Source: Mycobacterium lacus | GTDB lineage: Bacteria; Actinomycetota; Actinomycetes; Mycobacteriales; Mycobacteriaceae | Assembly (NCBI RefSeq): GCF_010731535.1 | Contig: NZ_AP022581.1 | Location: 3,481,952 to 3,545,951 of the forward strand | Reading direction: 5' to 3' | DNA length: 64,000 nt | Shown here: positions 27,606 through 35,622 of the stretch, piece by piece | Numbering within the stretch: the stretch's first letter is position 1 | Layout of the letters: each line of letters starts with the position of its first letter | Notes under the pieces: generated by a model | Database searches by the model: none | Seen by the model: only the letters and a program-made list of their open reading frames with translations | What the model was told of the DNA's origin: nothing | Made by a program: the position numbers and the translations under genes

Positions 27606-29378
27606 GTGATCCACCAACACCGATACGACGTGGTGATCGTCGGCGCGGGCGGTGCCGGGATGCGGGCCGCGGTCGAGGCGGGTCCGCGGGTTCGTACCGC
27701 GGTGCTGACCAAGCTGTACCCCACCCGCAGCCACACCGGCGCCGCCCAGGGCGGCATGTGCGCCGCGCTGGCCAACGTCGAAGACGACAACTGGGAATGG
27801 CACACATTCGACACCGTGAAGGGCGGCGACTACCTCGCCGACCAAGACGCCGTGGAGATCATGTGCAAGGAGGCCATCGACGCGGTGCTCGACCTGGAGA
27901 AGATGGGGATGCCGTTCAACCGCACCCCCGAGGGCCGCATCGACCAGCGCCGCTTCGGCGGGCACACCCGCGACCACGGCAAGGCCCCGGTGCGCCGGGC
28001 CTGCTACGCCGCCGACCGCACCGGCCACATGATCCTGCAGACGCTCTACCAGAACTGCGTCAAGCACGACGTGGAGTTCTTCAACGAGTTCTACGCGCTC
28101 GACCTCGCGATCACGCACACCCCGGGCGGGCCGGTGGCCACTGGGGTCATCGCCTACGAGCTGGCCACCGGCGAGATCCACGTCTTCCACGCCAAGGCCG
28201 TCGTGATCGCGACCGGCGGTTCGGGCCGCATGTACAAGACCACCTCCAACGCGCACACCCTCACCGGCGACGGCATCGGTATCGTCTTCCGCAAGGGACT
28301 TCCGTTGGAGGACATGGAGTTTCACCAGTTTCACCCGACCGGGCTGGCCGGCCTGGGCATTCTGATCTCCGAGGCGGTGCGCGGCGAGGGCGGCCGGCTA
28401 CTCAACGGCGAGGGCGAGCGCTTCATGGAGCGCTATGCCCCGACGATCGTCGACCTGGCGCCCCGCGACATCGTCGCCCGATCGATGGTGCTCGAAGTCC
28501 TGGAGGGCCGCGGCGCCGGCCCGCACAAGGACTACGTCTACATCGACGTCCGCCACTTGGGCGAGGACGTGCTGGAGGCCAAGCTGCCCGACATCACCGA
28601 GTTCGCCCGCACCTACCTCGGCGTGGACCCGGTCACCGAGCTGGTCCCGGTCTACCCGACGTGTCACTACCTGATGGGCGGCATCCCCACCACCGTCACC
28701 GGGCAGGTGCTCCGGGACAACACCAGCGTCGTTCCCGGCCTGTACGCGGCCGGCGAGTGCGCCTGCGTGTCGGTGCACGGCGCCAACCGGCTGGGCACCA
28801 ACTCGCTGCTGGACATCAACGTGTTCGGCCGCCGCGCCGGCATCTCGGCGGCCAGCTACGCGCAGGGGCACGACTTCGTCGACCTGCCGCCGGAGCCGGC
28901 GGCGATGGTCGTGGGCTGGGTGGGCGACATCCTTTCCGAGCACGGCAACGAGCGCGTGGCCGACATCCGCGGGGCGCTGCAGCAGACGATGGACAACAAC
29001 GCCGCCGTGTTCCGCACCGAGGAGACGCTGAAGCAAGCTTTGACGGATATCCACGCCTTGAAGGAACGCTACTCTCGAATCACCGTGCACGACAAGGGAA
29101 AACGCTTCAACAGCGACCTGCTGGAAGCGATCGAGCTGGGCTTCCTGCTGGAGCTGGCCGAGGTCACCGTCGTCGGCGCCTTGAATCGCAAGGAGTCCCG
29201 TGGCGGGCATGCCCGGGAGGACTATCCCAACCGCGACGACGTCAACTACATGCGCCACACGATGGCCTATAAGGAAATTGGGGCCGACAAAGAGGGCACC
29301 GACCTGCTCAGCGACGTCCGGCTGGACTTCAAACCCGTCGTGCAGACCCGCTACGAACCCAAAGAACGGAAGTACTGA
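27606..29378 (+). CDS. sdhA: Succinate dehydrogenase flavoprotein subunit
   Basis: 590 residues, same as Rv3318, GTG start after GAGAGGCG. Oxidises succinate to fumarate with covalently bound FAD. FAD motif DVVIVGAGGAGMRAA; SHTGAAQGG carries the His that binds FAD; FHQFHPTGL and the catalytic Arg region DIVARSMVLEV are present; HGANRLGTNSLLD follows near the C-terminal part. Translated in an overlap with sdhB (TGATG). Confidence 0.95.
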   Translation: MIHQHRYDVVIVGAGGAGMRAAVEAGPRVRTAVLTKLYPTRSHTGAAQGGMCAALANVEDDNWEWHTFDTVKGGDYLADQDAVEIMCKEAIDAVLDLEKMGMPFNRTPEGRIDQRRFGGHTRDHGKAPVRRACYAADRTGHMILQTLYQNCVKHDVEFFNEFYALDLAITHTPGGPVATGVIAYELATGEIHVFHAKAVVIATGGSGRMYKTTSNAHTLTGDGIGIVFRKGLPLEDMEFHQFHPTGLAGLGILISEAVRGEGGRLLNGEGERFMERYAPTIVDLAPRDIVARSMVLEVLEGRGAGPHKDYVYIDVRHLGEDVLEAKLPDITEFARTYLGVDPVTELVPVYPTCHYLMGGIPTTVTGQVLRDNTSVVPGLYAAGECACVSVHGANRLGTNSLLDINVFGRRAGISAASYAQGHDFVDLPPEPAAMVVGWVGDILSEHGNERVADIRGALQQTMDNNAAVFRTEETLKQALTDIHALKERYSRITVHDKGKRFNSDLLEAIELGFLLELAEVTVVGALNRKESRGGHAREDYPNRDDVNYMRHTMAYKEIGADKEGTDLLSDVRLDFKPVVQTRYEPKERKY

Positions 29379-30160
29379 TGGCCGTCGAGCCCGAGCTAGC
29401 GCCTCCGCTACCGCCCGTTCCCGAGGGCGCGGTGATGGTGACCGTGAAGATCGCCCGGTACAACCCCGACGACCCTGACCGGTACGCGGAAACCGGCGGC
29501 TGGCAAAGCTTCCGGGTGCCGTGCCTGCCCAGCGACCGGCTGCTGAACCTGCTGATCTACATCAAGGGATACCTGGACGGGACACTCACCTTCCGGCGCT
29601 CCTGCGCGCACGGGGTGTGCGGGTCCGACGCCATGCGGATCAACGGCGTCAACCGGCTGGCGTGCAAGGTCCTGATGCGCGACCTCCTGCCGAAAAAGCC
29701 CGGCAAATCGCCCACGGTCACGGTCGAGCCCATCCGTGGGCTGCCGGTGGAGAAGGACTTGGTCGTCGACATGGAGCCGTTCTTCGACGCCTACCGCGCG
29801 GTGAAGCCCTACCTGATCACCAGCGGCAACCCACCGACGCGGGAGCGGATCCAGAGCCCCACCGACCGCGCCCGCTACGACGACACCACCAAGTGCATCC
29901 TGTGCGCGTGCTGCACCACCAGCTGCCCGGTGTTCTGGCACGAGGGCAGCTACTTCGGCCCGGCGGCGATCGTCAACGCGCACCGCTTCATCTTCGACAG
30001 CCGCGACGAGGCCGCCGCCGAGCGCCTCGACATCCTCAACGAGGTCGACGGGGTGTGGCGGTGCCGGACCACGTTCAACTGCACCGAATCCTGCCCGCGG
30101 GGCATCGAGGTGACCAAGGCCATCCAGGAGGTCAAGCGCGCGCTGATGTTCTCGCGCTGA
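29378..30160 (+). CDS. sdhB: Succinate dehydrogenase iron-sulfur subunit
   Basis: 260 residues. Three Fe-S clusters are readable: [2Fe-2S] in RRSCAHGVCGSDAM with the later LACK, [4Fe-4S] in CILCACCTTSCPVFW, and [3Fe-4S] in CRTTFNCTESCPRGIEVTK. Transfers electrons from SdhA to menaquinone in SdhCD. Equivalent to Rv3319. Followed 8 bp after the stop by a palindrome that likely ends the sdh transcript. Confidence 0.95.
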   Translation: MAVEPELAPPLPPVPEGAVMVTVKIARYNPDDPDRYAETGGWQSFRVPCLPSDRLLNLLIYIKGYLDGTLTFRRSCAHGVCGSDAMRINGVNRLACKVLMRDLLPKKPGKSPTVTVEPIRGLPVEKDLVVDMEPFFDAYRAVKPYLITSGNPPTRERIQSPTDRARYDDTTKCILCACCTTSCPVFWHEGSYFGPAAIVNAHRFIFDSRDEAAAERLDILNEVDGVWRCRTTFNCTESCPRGIEVTKAIQEVKRALMFSR

Positions 30161-30167
30161 GTTTTCC

Positions 30168-30229
30168 GCCGAGCAGACGCAAAAACCCCTGAAAACGCGG
30201 CGTGTCGCGGGCTTTTGCGTCTGCTGGGC
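30168..30229. terminator. Palindrome, GAGCAGACGCA family, copy 2; probable bidirectional terminator
   Basis: Left arm GCCGAGCAGACGCAAAA at 30168, right arm TTTTGCGTCTGCTGGGC ending 30229, with one mismatch in the outer arms and a long imperfect loop. Lies between the convergent sdhB and the condensation-like gene. Runs of A and T flank the stem tip. Confidence 0.65.
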
Positions 30230-30666
30230 TACGAGGCCGCAGGCGCCAGAACACCCCCGTCGTAGTGCGTCACCAGGTCTTCGACCACCAGCTGCCACGA
30301 CGGCCCGTCTATGCAGAGGTTGCTGGCGGTGAGCACCAGCCGTTCGGGGGCTCCGGGCAGCAGCGACACCGCGAACAATCGGCCGGTGCGCATGTCGAAA
30401 CCAGCGCGCTGCCTCGCGATCACATCCGCCACCGTTGACCCCGGCGGTTCCACCCCCCAGCCCCATGCACCGCCCGGGCGAGGCGTCCAGGTATCGAAGG
30501 CCGGTTCGAACACGGAGCCAAGGGCGGGGTGCGCGTCGAAGACCGCATCGACCGCGGCCCGGATGCGCGCTTGGTCAACGCGCGAGTGGGCGACCAGAAC
30601 ATCGGTATGCGTCAATGGCTCGATGTCTTCGAGCCGCGGTTCATCCAGATACGAGTAGGCAGGCAT
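30229..30666 (-). CDS. Small condensation/acyltransferase-like protein
   Basis: About 145 residues from the ATG at 30666 (MPAYSYLDEPRLEDIEPL). The pattern LTHTDVLVAHSRVDQARIRA followed by VDAVFDAHPALGSVFE resembles the N-terminal half of condensation-domain/PapA-type acyltransferases. There substrates enter between two CAT-like lobes. LVLTASNLCIDGPSWQLVVEDL occupies the place of the HHxxxDG active-site motif but reads SNLCIDGPS, so the first catalytic His is missing. It is one lobe only and may be a degenerate or regulatory member. The frame extends to 30774, antisense to the next gene. M. tuberculosis has different genes here. Confidence 0.6.
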   Translation of the reverse strand: MPAYSYLDEPRLEDIEPLTHTDVLVAHSRVDQARIRAAVDAVFDAHPALGSVFEPAFDTWTPRPGGAWGWGVEPPGSTVADVIARQRAGFDMRTGRLFAVSLLPGAPERLVLTASNLCIDGPSWQLVVEDLVTHYDGGVLAPAAS

Positions 30667-30767
30667 GACCACAGGCTCGGGCGCGATCCTCAGCGAATTC
30701 TTGGCGGATTCTTGGCCTACTCGTGGTGTGGCCGTCACACCTTGGCGACCCGTCTCGTCTGATGGGT

Positions 30768-31382
30768 ATGACACAGAAAACCCGCATCGACCCCCTAGCC
30801 CCGAATCGCGTCGGCTTGCTGGTCCGCACCATGTACCGGGTCGCCAAGCGGCGCTACGGCGAGGTCCCCGAGCCGTTCACCGTCGTCGCACACCACCGGC
30901 CTCTGCTCGTCGCCAGCGCCGTGCACGAGACGATGCTGGAACGCACATCGCGAACGCTGCCCGTCAATGTGCGCGAGCTGGCGGTGCTGTGGACCGCGCG
31001 CAAGATCGGCTGCTCTTGGTGCGTGGACTTCGGGTCCATGCTGCAACGCCTGGATGGCCTCGACATGGAACGCCTCAAGGAGATCGACAATTACGCGACT
31101 TCTCCGGCGTTCACCGACGACGAGCGCGCCGCCATCGCCTATGCCGACGCGATGACCACCGATCCGCACACCGTCACCGACGAGCAGGTGGCCGACCTAC
31201 GGGCCCGCTTCGGCGACGCCGGGGTGGTCGAGCTGACCTACCAGATCGGCGTGGAAAACATGCGGGCGCGGATGAACACCGCGCTGGGCATCGCCGAGCA
31301 GGGCTTCAGCTCCGGTGACGCGTGCCGGGTTCCCTGGGCAGCCGAGCCTGCCGAGCAAGGTCACGCAGCGGAGAGGCGGTGA
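30768..31382 (+). CDS. Carboxymuconolactone decarboxylase/AhpD-like CxxC protein
   Basis: About 204 residues. The AhpD-like core has LPVNVRELAVLWTARKIGCS and CSWCVDFG, giving the CxxC redox motif that in AhpD reduces peroxiredoxins. A second AhpD-like repeat may follow at about 105-165. Starts at 30768 (MTQKTRID) or 30762. Family members often neighbour ECF41-type sigma factors, as here with sigJ. Its 3' end overlaps the convergent sigJ gene by 77 bp. A redox-response role coupled to SigJ is an inference from that pairing. Confidence 0.8.
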   Translation: MTQKTRIDPLAPNRVGLLVRTMYRVAKRRYGEVPEPFTVVAHHRPLLVASAVHETMLERTSRTLPVNVRELAVLWTARKIGCSWCVDFGSMLQRLDGLDMERLKEIDNYATSPAFTDDERAAIAYADAMTTDPHTVTDEQVADLRARFGDAGVVELTYQIGVENMRARMNTALGIAEQGFSSGDACRVPWAAEPAEQGHAAERR

Positions 31383-32253
31383 ACTTGTCGGGGTTGGCGA
31401 TATCCCATAGGGCGCAGACCTTTCCGTCGCACACCGTCATCGCGGTTATCCGCGGGGCCATCTCCCGATACCCGTCGGCGCTGGGGCAACCTTTGGTGTA
31501 GGCGCCCAGCTCACCGTTGACCAGTGCCAGCTGATTGACCGTGAAAAACGCCGGGCCGTAGCGGCGGGCCAGGCCGAACATGAACCGGGCCACCTTGTCC
31601 GCCCCATGGATGACCCGAACTGCGGTGGGCGCCTTGCCGTTTGAATCGCCGGTGAAGGTCACGTCGGGATGCAACAGCGACACCACGGCGTCCAGGTCAC
31701 CGGCGGCCATGGCGGCCATCAGCCGGCCGACCACCTCGTTGTGGGCGGGGTCCGGTTTCGGCGGCGGATCGGCTGCGGCGGCCTTGCGCGCCCGCGAGGC
31801 CAGTTGCCGGGCGGCGGCCTCGGTGGTCCCCAGCACCTCGGCCACCTCGGCAAACGGCACGGCAAAGCCGTCGTGCAGCACGAAGGCGACCCGCTGATCG
31901 GGGTTGAGGCGCTCCAGCACCACCATCGCCGCGAACCGCGCGTCCTCACCAGCCACCACGGCAGACAGCGGATCGGCGCTGTCCAATCCGGTGACCACGG
32001 GTTCCGGCAGCCAATTGCCGGTGTAGGTTTCGCGCCGGTGCGCCGCGGACCGCATCCGGTCCAGGCCGAGCCGGCTCACCACGGTAGTCAGCCAGGCCCG
32101 CAGGTCATGGATCACGTCGTCCCGGGCGTCCCAGCGCAGCCAGGCTTCCTGGACGATGTCCTCGGCGTCGGCGACGGTTCCGGTCAGCCGGTAGGCGACG
32201 GACATGAGATGTGGTCGCAACTCCTCAAACTCCGCGACCTGCGTCGAGGTCAT
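31306..32253 (-). CDS. sigJ: ECF sigma factor SigJ
   Basis: 315 residues. Sigma region 2 (HLMSVAYRLTGTVADAEDIV, QEAWLRW) and region 4 (LNPDQRVAFVLHDGF, FAEVAEVLGTTEAAARQLAS) are clear. The C-terminal 120 residues form a SnoaL/NTF2-like domain (VVSLLHPDVTFTGDSNGKAP), as in ECF41 sigma factors, where it controls activity without a separate anti-sigma. Equivalent to Rv3328c SigJ, linked to peroxide resistance. Convergently overlaps the AhpD-like gene and diverges from the aminotransferase gene. Confidence 0.92.
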   Translation of the reverse strand: MTSTQVAEFEELRPHLMSVAYRLTGTVADAEDIVQEAWLRWDARDDVIHDLRAWLTTVVSRLGLDRMRSAAHRRETYTGNWLPEPVVTGLDSADPLSAVVAGEDARFAAMVVLERLNPDQRVAFVLHDGFAVPFAEVAEVLGTTEAAARQLASRARKAAAADPPPKPDPAHNEVVGRLMAAMAAGDLDAVVSLLHPDVTFTGDSNGKAPTAVRVIHGADKVARFMFGLARRYGPAFFTVNQLALVNGELGAYTKGCPSADGYREMAPRITAMTVCDGKVCALWDIANPDKFTASPLRDLARQARLPREPGTRHRS

Positions 32254-32325
32254 TGTTCGAGCGTAACGCCATGGCCCCTGCCGCGTGGCGCCCTGAAATG
32301 CGCACCGGCGCTACGCTCGCGGGCA

Positions 32326-33654
32326 ATGACTGACAATCTTTGGCTGCACTATGCCCGCCATGGCCCGGGGATCACGCCGCCCATCATCACTCGTGGCGAG
32401 GGCGTCACTATCTTCGACGACCGCGGCAAGGGCTACCTGGATGCACTGTCCGGGCTGTTCGTGGTGCAGGTCGGTCACGGCCGCGCCGAGCTGGCCGAGG
32501 CCGCCGCCCGACAGGCCGGCACCCTCGGGTACTTCCCGCTGTGGGGGTATGCCACCCCCACCGCCATCGAGCTCGCCGAGCGCCTGGCGCAACGCGCGCC
32601 CGGCGACCTGAACCGGGTGTTCTTCACCACCGGCGGCACGGAGGCCGTCGAGACCGCGTGGAAAGTGGCCAAGCAGTACTTCAAGCTCACCGGCAAACCC
32701 GGCAAACACAAGGTCATTTCGCGCTCGATCGCCTACCACGGCGCCACCCACGGCGCGCTGGCCATCACCGGCCTGCCGTTGTACAAGGCGCCGTTCGAGC
32801 CGGTGACACCCGGCGGCTTCCGCGTGCCCAACACGAACTTCTACCGGGCACCCGAGCCATTCCGCACCGATCTCAAGGCGTTCGGGCAGTGGGCCGCCGA
32901 CCGGATCGCCGAGGCGATCGAGTTCGAAGGTCCGGATACCGTCGCCGCGGTGTTCCTCGAACCGGTACAGAACGCGGGCGGCTCCATTCCACCGCCCCCC
33001 GGCTATTTCGAGCGGGTGCGCGAGATTTGCGACGAGTACGACGTGCTACTGGTCTCCGACGAGGTGATCTGCGCGTTCGGCCGGATCGGGTCGATGTTCG
33101 CCTGCTGTGACATCGGGGACGTCGGCTACGTGCCCGACATGATCACCTGCGCCAAGGGGCTAACGTCGGGCTACTCGCCGCTGGGCGCGATGATCGCCAG
33201 CGACCGGTTGTTCGAGCCCTTCAACGACGGCAAGACGATGTTCCCGCACGGCTATACCTTCGGCGGTCATCCGGTGTCGACGGCGGTCGCGCTGGCCAAC
33301 CTCGACATCTTCGACCGCGAGGACCTCAACGAGCAGGTCAAACAGCGCTCACCCGCATTGCGCGCCACCCTGGAGAAGCTGTATGACCTGCCCATCGTCG
33401 GCGATGTTCGCGGCGAGGGATATTTCTTCGGCATCGAGCTGGTCAAGGACAAAGCGACGAAGCAGACCTTCGCCGGCGAGGAACGCGCAGCGCTGTTGGG
33501 CCAGGTGTCGTCGTCGCTGTTCGAGGCCGGATTGTATTGCCGCACCGACGACCGCGGCGATCCCGTCATCCAGCTGGCGCCACCGCTGATCAGCGGGCAG
33601 GCCGAGTTCGACGCCATCGAATCCATCCTGCGCGGCGTTCTCAGCACGTTGTAG
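32326..33654 (+). CDS. Class III omega-aminotransferase (Rv3329-like)
   Basis: 442 residues, PLP-dependent fold type I. FFTTGGTEAVETAWK binds the PLP phosphate and LLVSDEVICAFGRIGSMF contains the Asp contacting the ring nitrogen. CAKGLTSGYSPLGA contains the Schiff-base Lys. Likely transfers the omega-amino group of a diamine or beta-alanine-type donor to pyruvate or 2-oxoglutarate; the substrate is not deducible. Equivalent to Rv3329 beside sigJ. Start at ATG 32326; the longer open frame is a shadow of sigJ. Ends directly at a palindrome. Confidence 0.88.
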   Translation: MTDNLWLHYARHGPGITPPIITRGEGVTIFDDRGKGYLDALSGLFVVQVGHGRAELAEAAARQAGTLGYFPLWGYATPTAIELAERLAQRAPGDLNRVFFTTGGTEAVETAWKVAKQYFKLTGKPGKHKVISRSIAYHGATHGALAITGLPLYKAPFEPVTPGGFRVPNTNFYRAPEPFRTDLKAFGQWAADRIAEAIEFEGPDTVAAVFLEPVQNAGGSIPPPPGYFERVREICDEYDVLLVSDEVICAFGRIGSMFACCDIGDVGYVPDMITCAKGLTSGYSPLGAMIASDRLFEPFNDGKTMFPHGYTFGGHPVSTAVALANLDIFDREDLNEQVKQRSPALRATLEKLYDLPIVGDVRGEGYFFGIELVKDKATKQTFAGEERAALLGQVSSSLFEAGLYCRTDDRGDPVIQLAPPLISGQAEFDAIESILRGVLSTL

Positions 33655-33716
33655 GCCGAGCAGACGCAAACGCCCGCGACACGCGGTGCGTTAAGGGGCG
33701 TTTGCGTCTGCTCGGC
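33655..33716. terminator. Palindrome, GAGCAGACGCA family, copy 3; probable terminator
   Basis: Begins on the base after the aminotransferase stop. Arms of 21 bp: GCCGAGCAGACGCAAACGCCC and its complement ending at 33716, loop about 18 nt. Lies between two genes of the same strand (aminotransferase, dacB1), so it would separate their transcripts. Confidence 0.7.
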
Positions 33717-33774
33717 AGAGAACTCAGCGCGGCTCCCGGCGATCGGGCCGCCGATCCCCTAATCTGCACAGGCG

Positions 33775-35007
33775 ATGGACTTCTTACGTGCCGCGGCATG
33801 CCTGGCCGCAGCGGCTCTAATGCTCGCCGGCCCGGCCGCGCCGACGGCAAGGGCCGAGCCCAACGCCGAGGCGAACGCCGGGGCCGGGAATTGCCCGTAC
33901 AAGGTGTCCACCCCGCCCGCGGTGGATTCGTCGGAAGTCCCCACGGCGGGCGATCCGCCGCTGCCGCTGGCGGTGCCCGCGACGCCGGTCGGCGGCAACG
34001 CGCTGGGCGGCTGCGGCATCGTCACCGCTCCCGGCACCCCACCGGTGCCGGGCGACATCTCCGCCGAGGCATGGCTGGTGGCGGACCTGGACAGCGGCGC
34101 CGTCATCGCCGCCCGCGATCCGCACGGCCGGCACCGCCCCGCCAGCGTCATCAAGGTGCTGGTCGCGATGGCGTCCATCAATGCGCTCAATCTCAACAAG
34201 TCGGTCGTCGGCACCGCGGACGACGCGGCCGCCGAGGGCACCAAGGTGGGCGTCGACGCCGGCGGCACTTACACCGTCAACCAGTTACTGCACGGCCTGC
34301 TGATGCATTCCGGCAACGACGCCGCGCACGCGCTGGCGACGCAGCTCGGCGGCATGCAGACCGCCCTGGAGAAGATCAACGTGCTGGCCGCCAAGCTAGG
34401 CGGCCGGGACACCCGGGTGGCGACGCCGTCGGGACTGGACGGGCCCGGCATGAGCACCTCGGCCTACGACATCGGGTTGTTCTACCGCTACGCCTGGCAG
34501 AACCCCACCTTCGCCGACATCGTCGCGACCCGCACCTTCGACTTTCCCGGCCATGGCGACCATCCCGGCTACGAGCTGGAGAACGACAACCAGCTGCTCT
34601 ACCACTACCCGGGCGCGCTGGGCGGCAAGACCGGTTACACCGACGATGCCGGCCAGACGTTCGTCGGCGCGGCGAACCACAACGGCCGACGGCTGATGGC
34701 GGTATTGCTGCACGGCACCCGGCAGCCGATTGCCCCGTGGGAACAGGCCGCGCATCTACTGGATTACGGATTCGCCACCCCGCAGGGCACCCGGATCGGG
34801 ACGCTGGTCGAACCCGACCCCGCGCTGGTTACTGGCGGGCAGGAGAATCCGGCGGACCGGCAGGCCAACGGCGCGCAGGCGGCAGGGCTGATGTCGTCGG
34901 CGGAAACACTGCCGGTACGGGTGGGCGTGGCCGTCATCGGCACCATCATCGTGTTTGGGTTGATGATGGTCGCACGCTCGGTGAACCGCCGGCGCAGCCC
35001 TGAGTAA
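33775..35007 (+). CDS. dacB1: D-alanyl-D-alanine carboxypeptidase DacB1
   Basis: 410 residues. Sec signal peptide 1-27 (cleavage after ARA), a Pro-rich stalk, then a serine penicillin-binding-type peptidase. Motifs: SVIK (SxxK) within [14 protein letters not shown] in [11 protein letters not shown], and KTG in [13 protein letters not shown]-terminal membrane helix ([18 protein letters not shown]) followed by basic residues anchors it. Trims D-Ala from peptidoglycan stem peptides. Equivalent to Rv3330. Confidence 0.93.
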   Translation: MDFLRAAACLAAAALMLAGPAAPTARAEPNAEANAGAGNCPYKVSTPPAVDSSEVPTAGDPPLPLAVPATPVGGNALGGCGIVTAPGTPPVPGDISAEAWLVADLDSGAVIAARDPHGRHRPASVIKVLVAMASINALNLNKSVVGTADDAAAEGTKVGVDAGGTYTVNQLLHGLLMHSGNDAAHALATQLGGMQTALEKINVLAAKLGGRDTRVATPSGLDGPGMSTSAYDIGLFYRYAWQNPTFADIVATRTFDFPGHGDHPGYELENDNQLLYHYPGALGGKTGYTDDAGQTFVGAANHNGRRLMAVLLHGTRQPIAPWEQAAHLLDYGFATPQGTRIGTLVEPDPALVTGGQENPADRQANGAQAAGLMSSAETLPVRVGVAVIGTIIVFGLMMVARSVNRRRSPE

Positions 35008-35184
35008 AGCACTGAACGCGCAGGTGTCCGGCACCCGGGGGCCCATGTAACGATTACCCGAAATCCAGGAAGCTTGCGCCTATCGACGGTAGCGTCAACG
35101 TCGCAAACGCAAGAGGCAACGCCGTGGCCGGAGCACCGATCGAGCAGACAATCTTGTGAACCGGTGGCGGAGCACGAGGTGAGG

Positions 35185-35622
35185 ATGATTCCGGCTACCA
35201 GCGTAGTGAAACGAACGTGGCTGCTGCTGGCCGTCGTCGCGGTGGCCATCGTCGCGGGGCTCGTTATCTATCGGCTCCATGGCATCTTCGGCGTTCACCA
35301 GCGCCCGTCCGTCAGGGTCGCGGCCGATACCGATGTCCCGCAGTTCGACCCTAAGCGCGTGACCTATGAAGTCTTTGGCCCCGCCCCGGTCGCAAAGATC
35401 GCCTACTTGGACCCCGACGCCCACGTGCGCCAACTGAGCAACGTGCCCCTCCCGTGGTCCGAAACGGTCACGACGCAGCTACCCGCGGTCAGTGTCAACC
35501 TTATGGCGCAGAGTACCGGCGACGTGATCACCTGCCGGATCATCGTGAATGGCGTCGTCAAGGACGAACGGTCTGAGACCGGACTGAAAGCCCTGACCTT
35601 CTGCCAGGTGTCGTCCGCATGA
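35185..35622 (+). CDS. MmpS-family membrane protein
   Basis: 145 residues. One N-terminal membrane helix ([20 protein letters not shown]) and an extracytoplasmic beta-rich domain. It has the MmpS hallmarks [40 protein letters not shown] and the terminal Cys in CRIIVNGVV. MmpS proteins are accessory periplasmic subunits of the MmpL transporter encoded next to them. Overlaps mmpL by ATGA. Which numbered MmpS it matches cannot be told. No mmpS lies at this place in M. tuberculosis as I recall. Confidence 0.88.
   Translation: MIPATSVVKRTWLLLAVVAVAIVAGLVIYRLHGIFGVHQRPSVRVAADTDVPQFDPKRVTYEVFGPAPVAKIAYLDPDAHVRQLSNVPLPWSETVTTQLPAVSVNLMAQSTGDVITCRIIVNGVVKDERSETGLKALTFCQVSSA

Noticed and set aside
33537..35003. 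488-codon plus-strand frame overlapping dacB1
   Set aside because: Shadow frame of the aminotransferase end and dacB1; the dacB1 frame carries the SxxK, SGN and KTG motifs.
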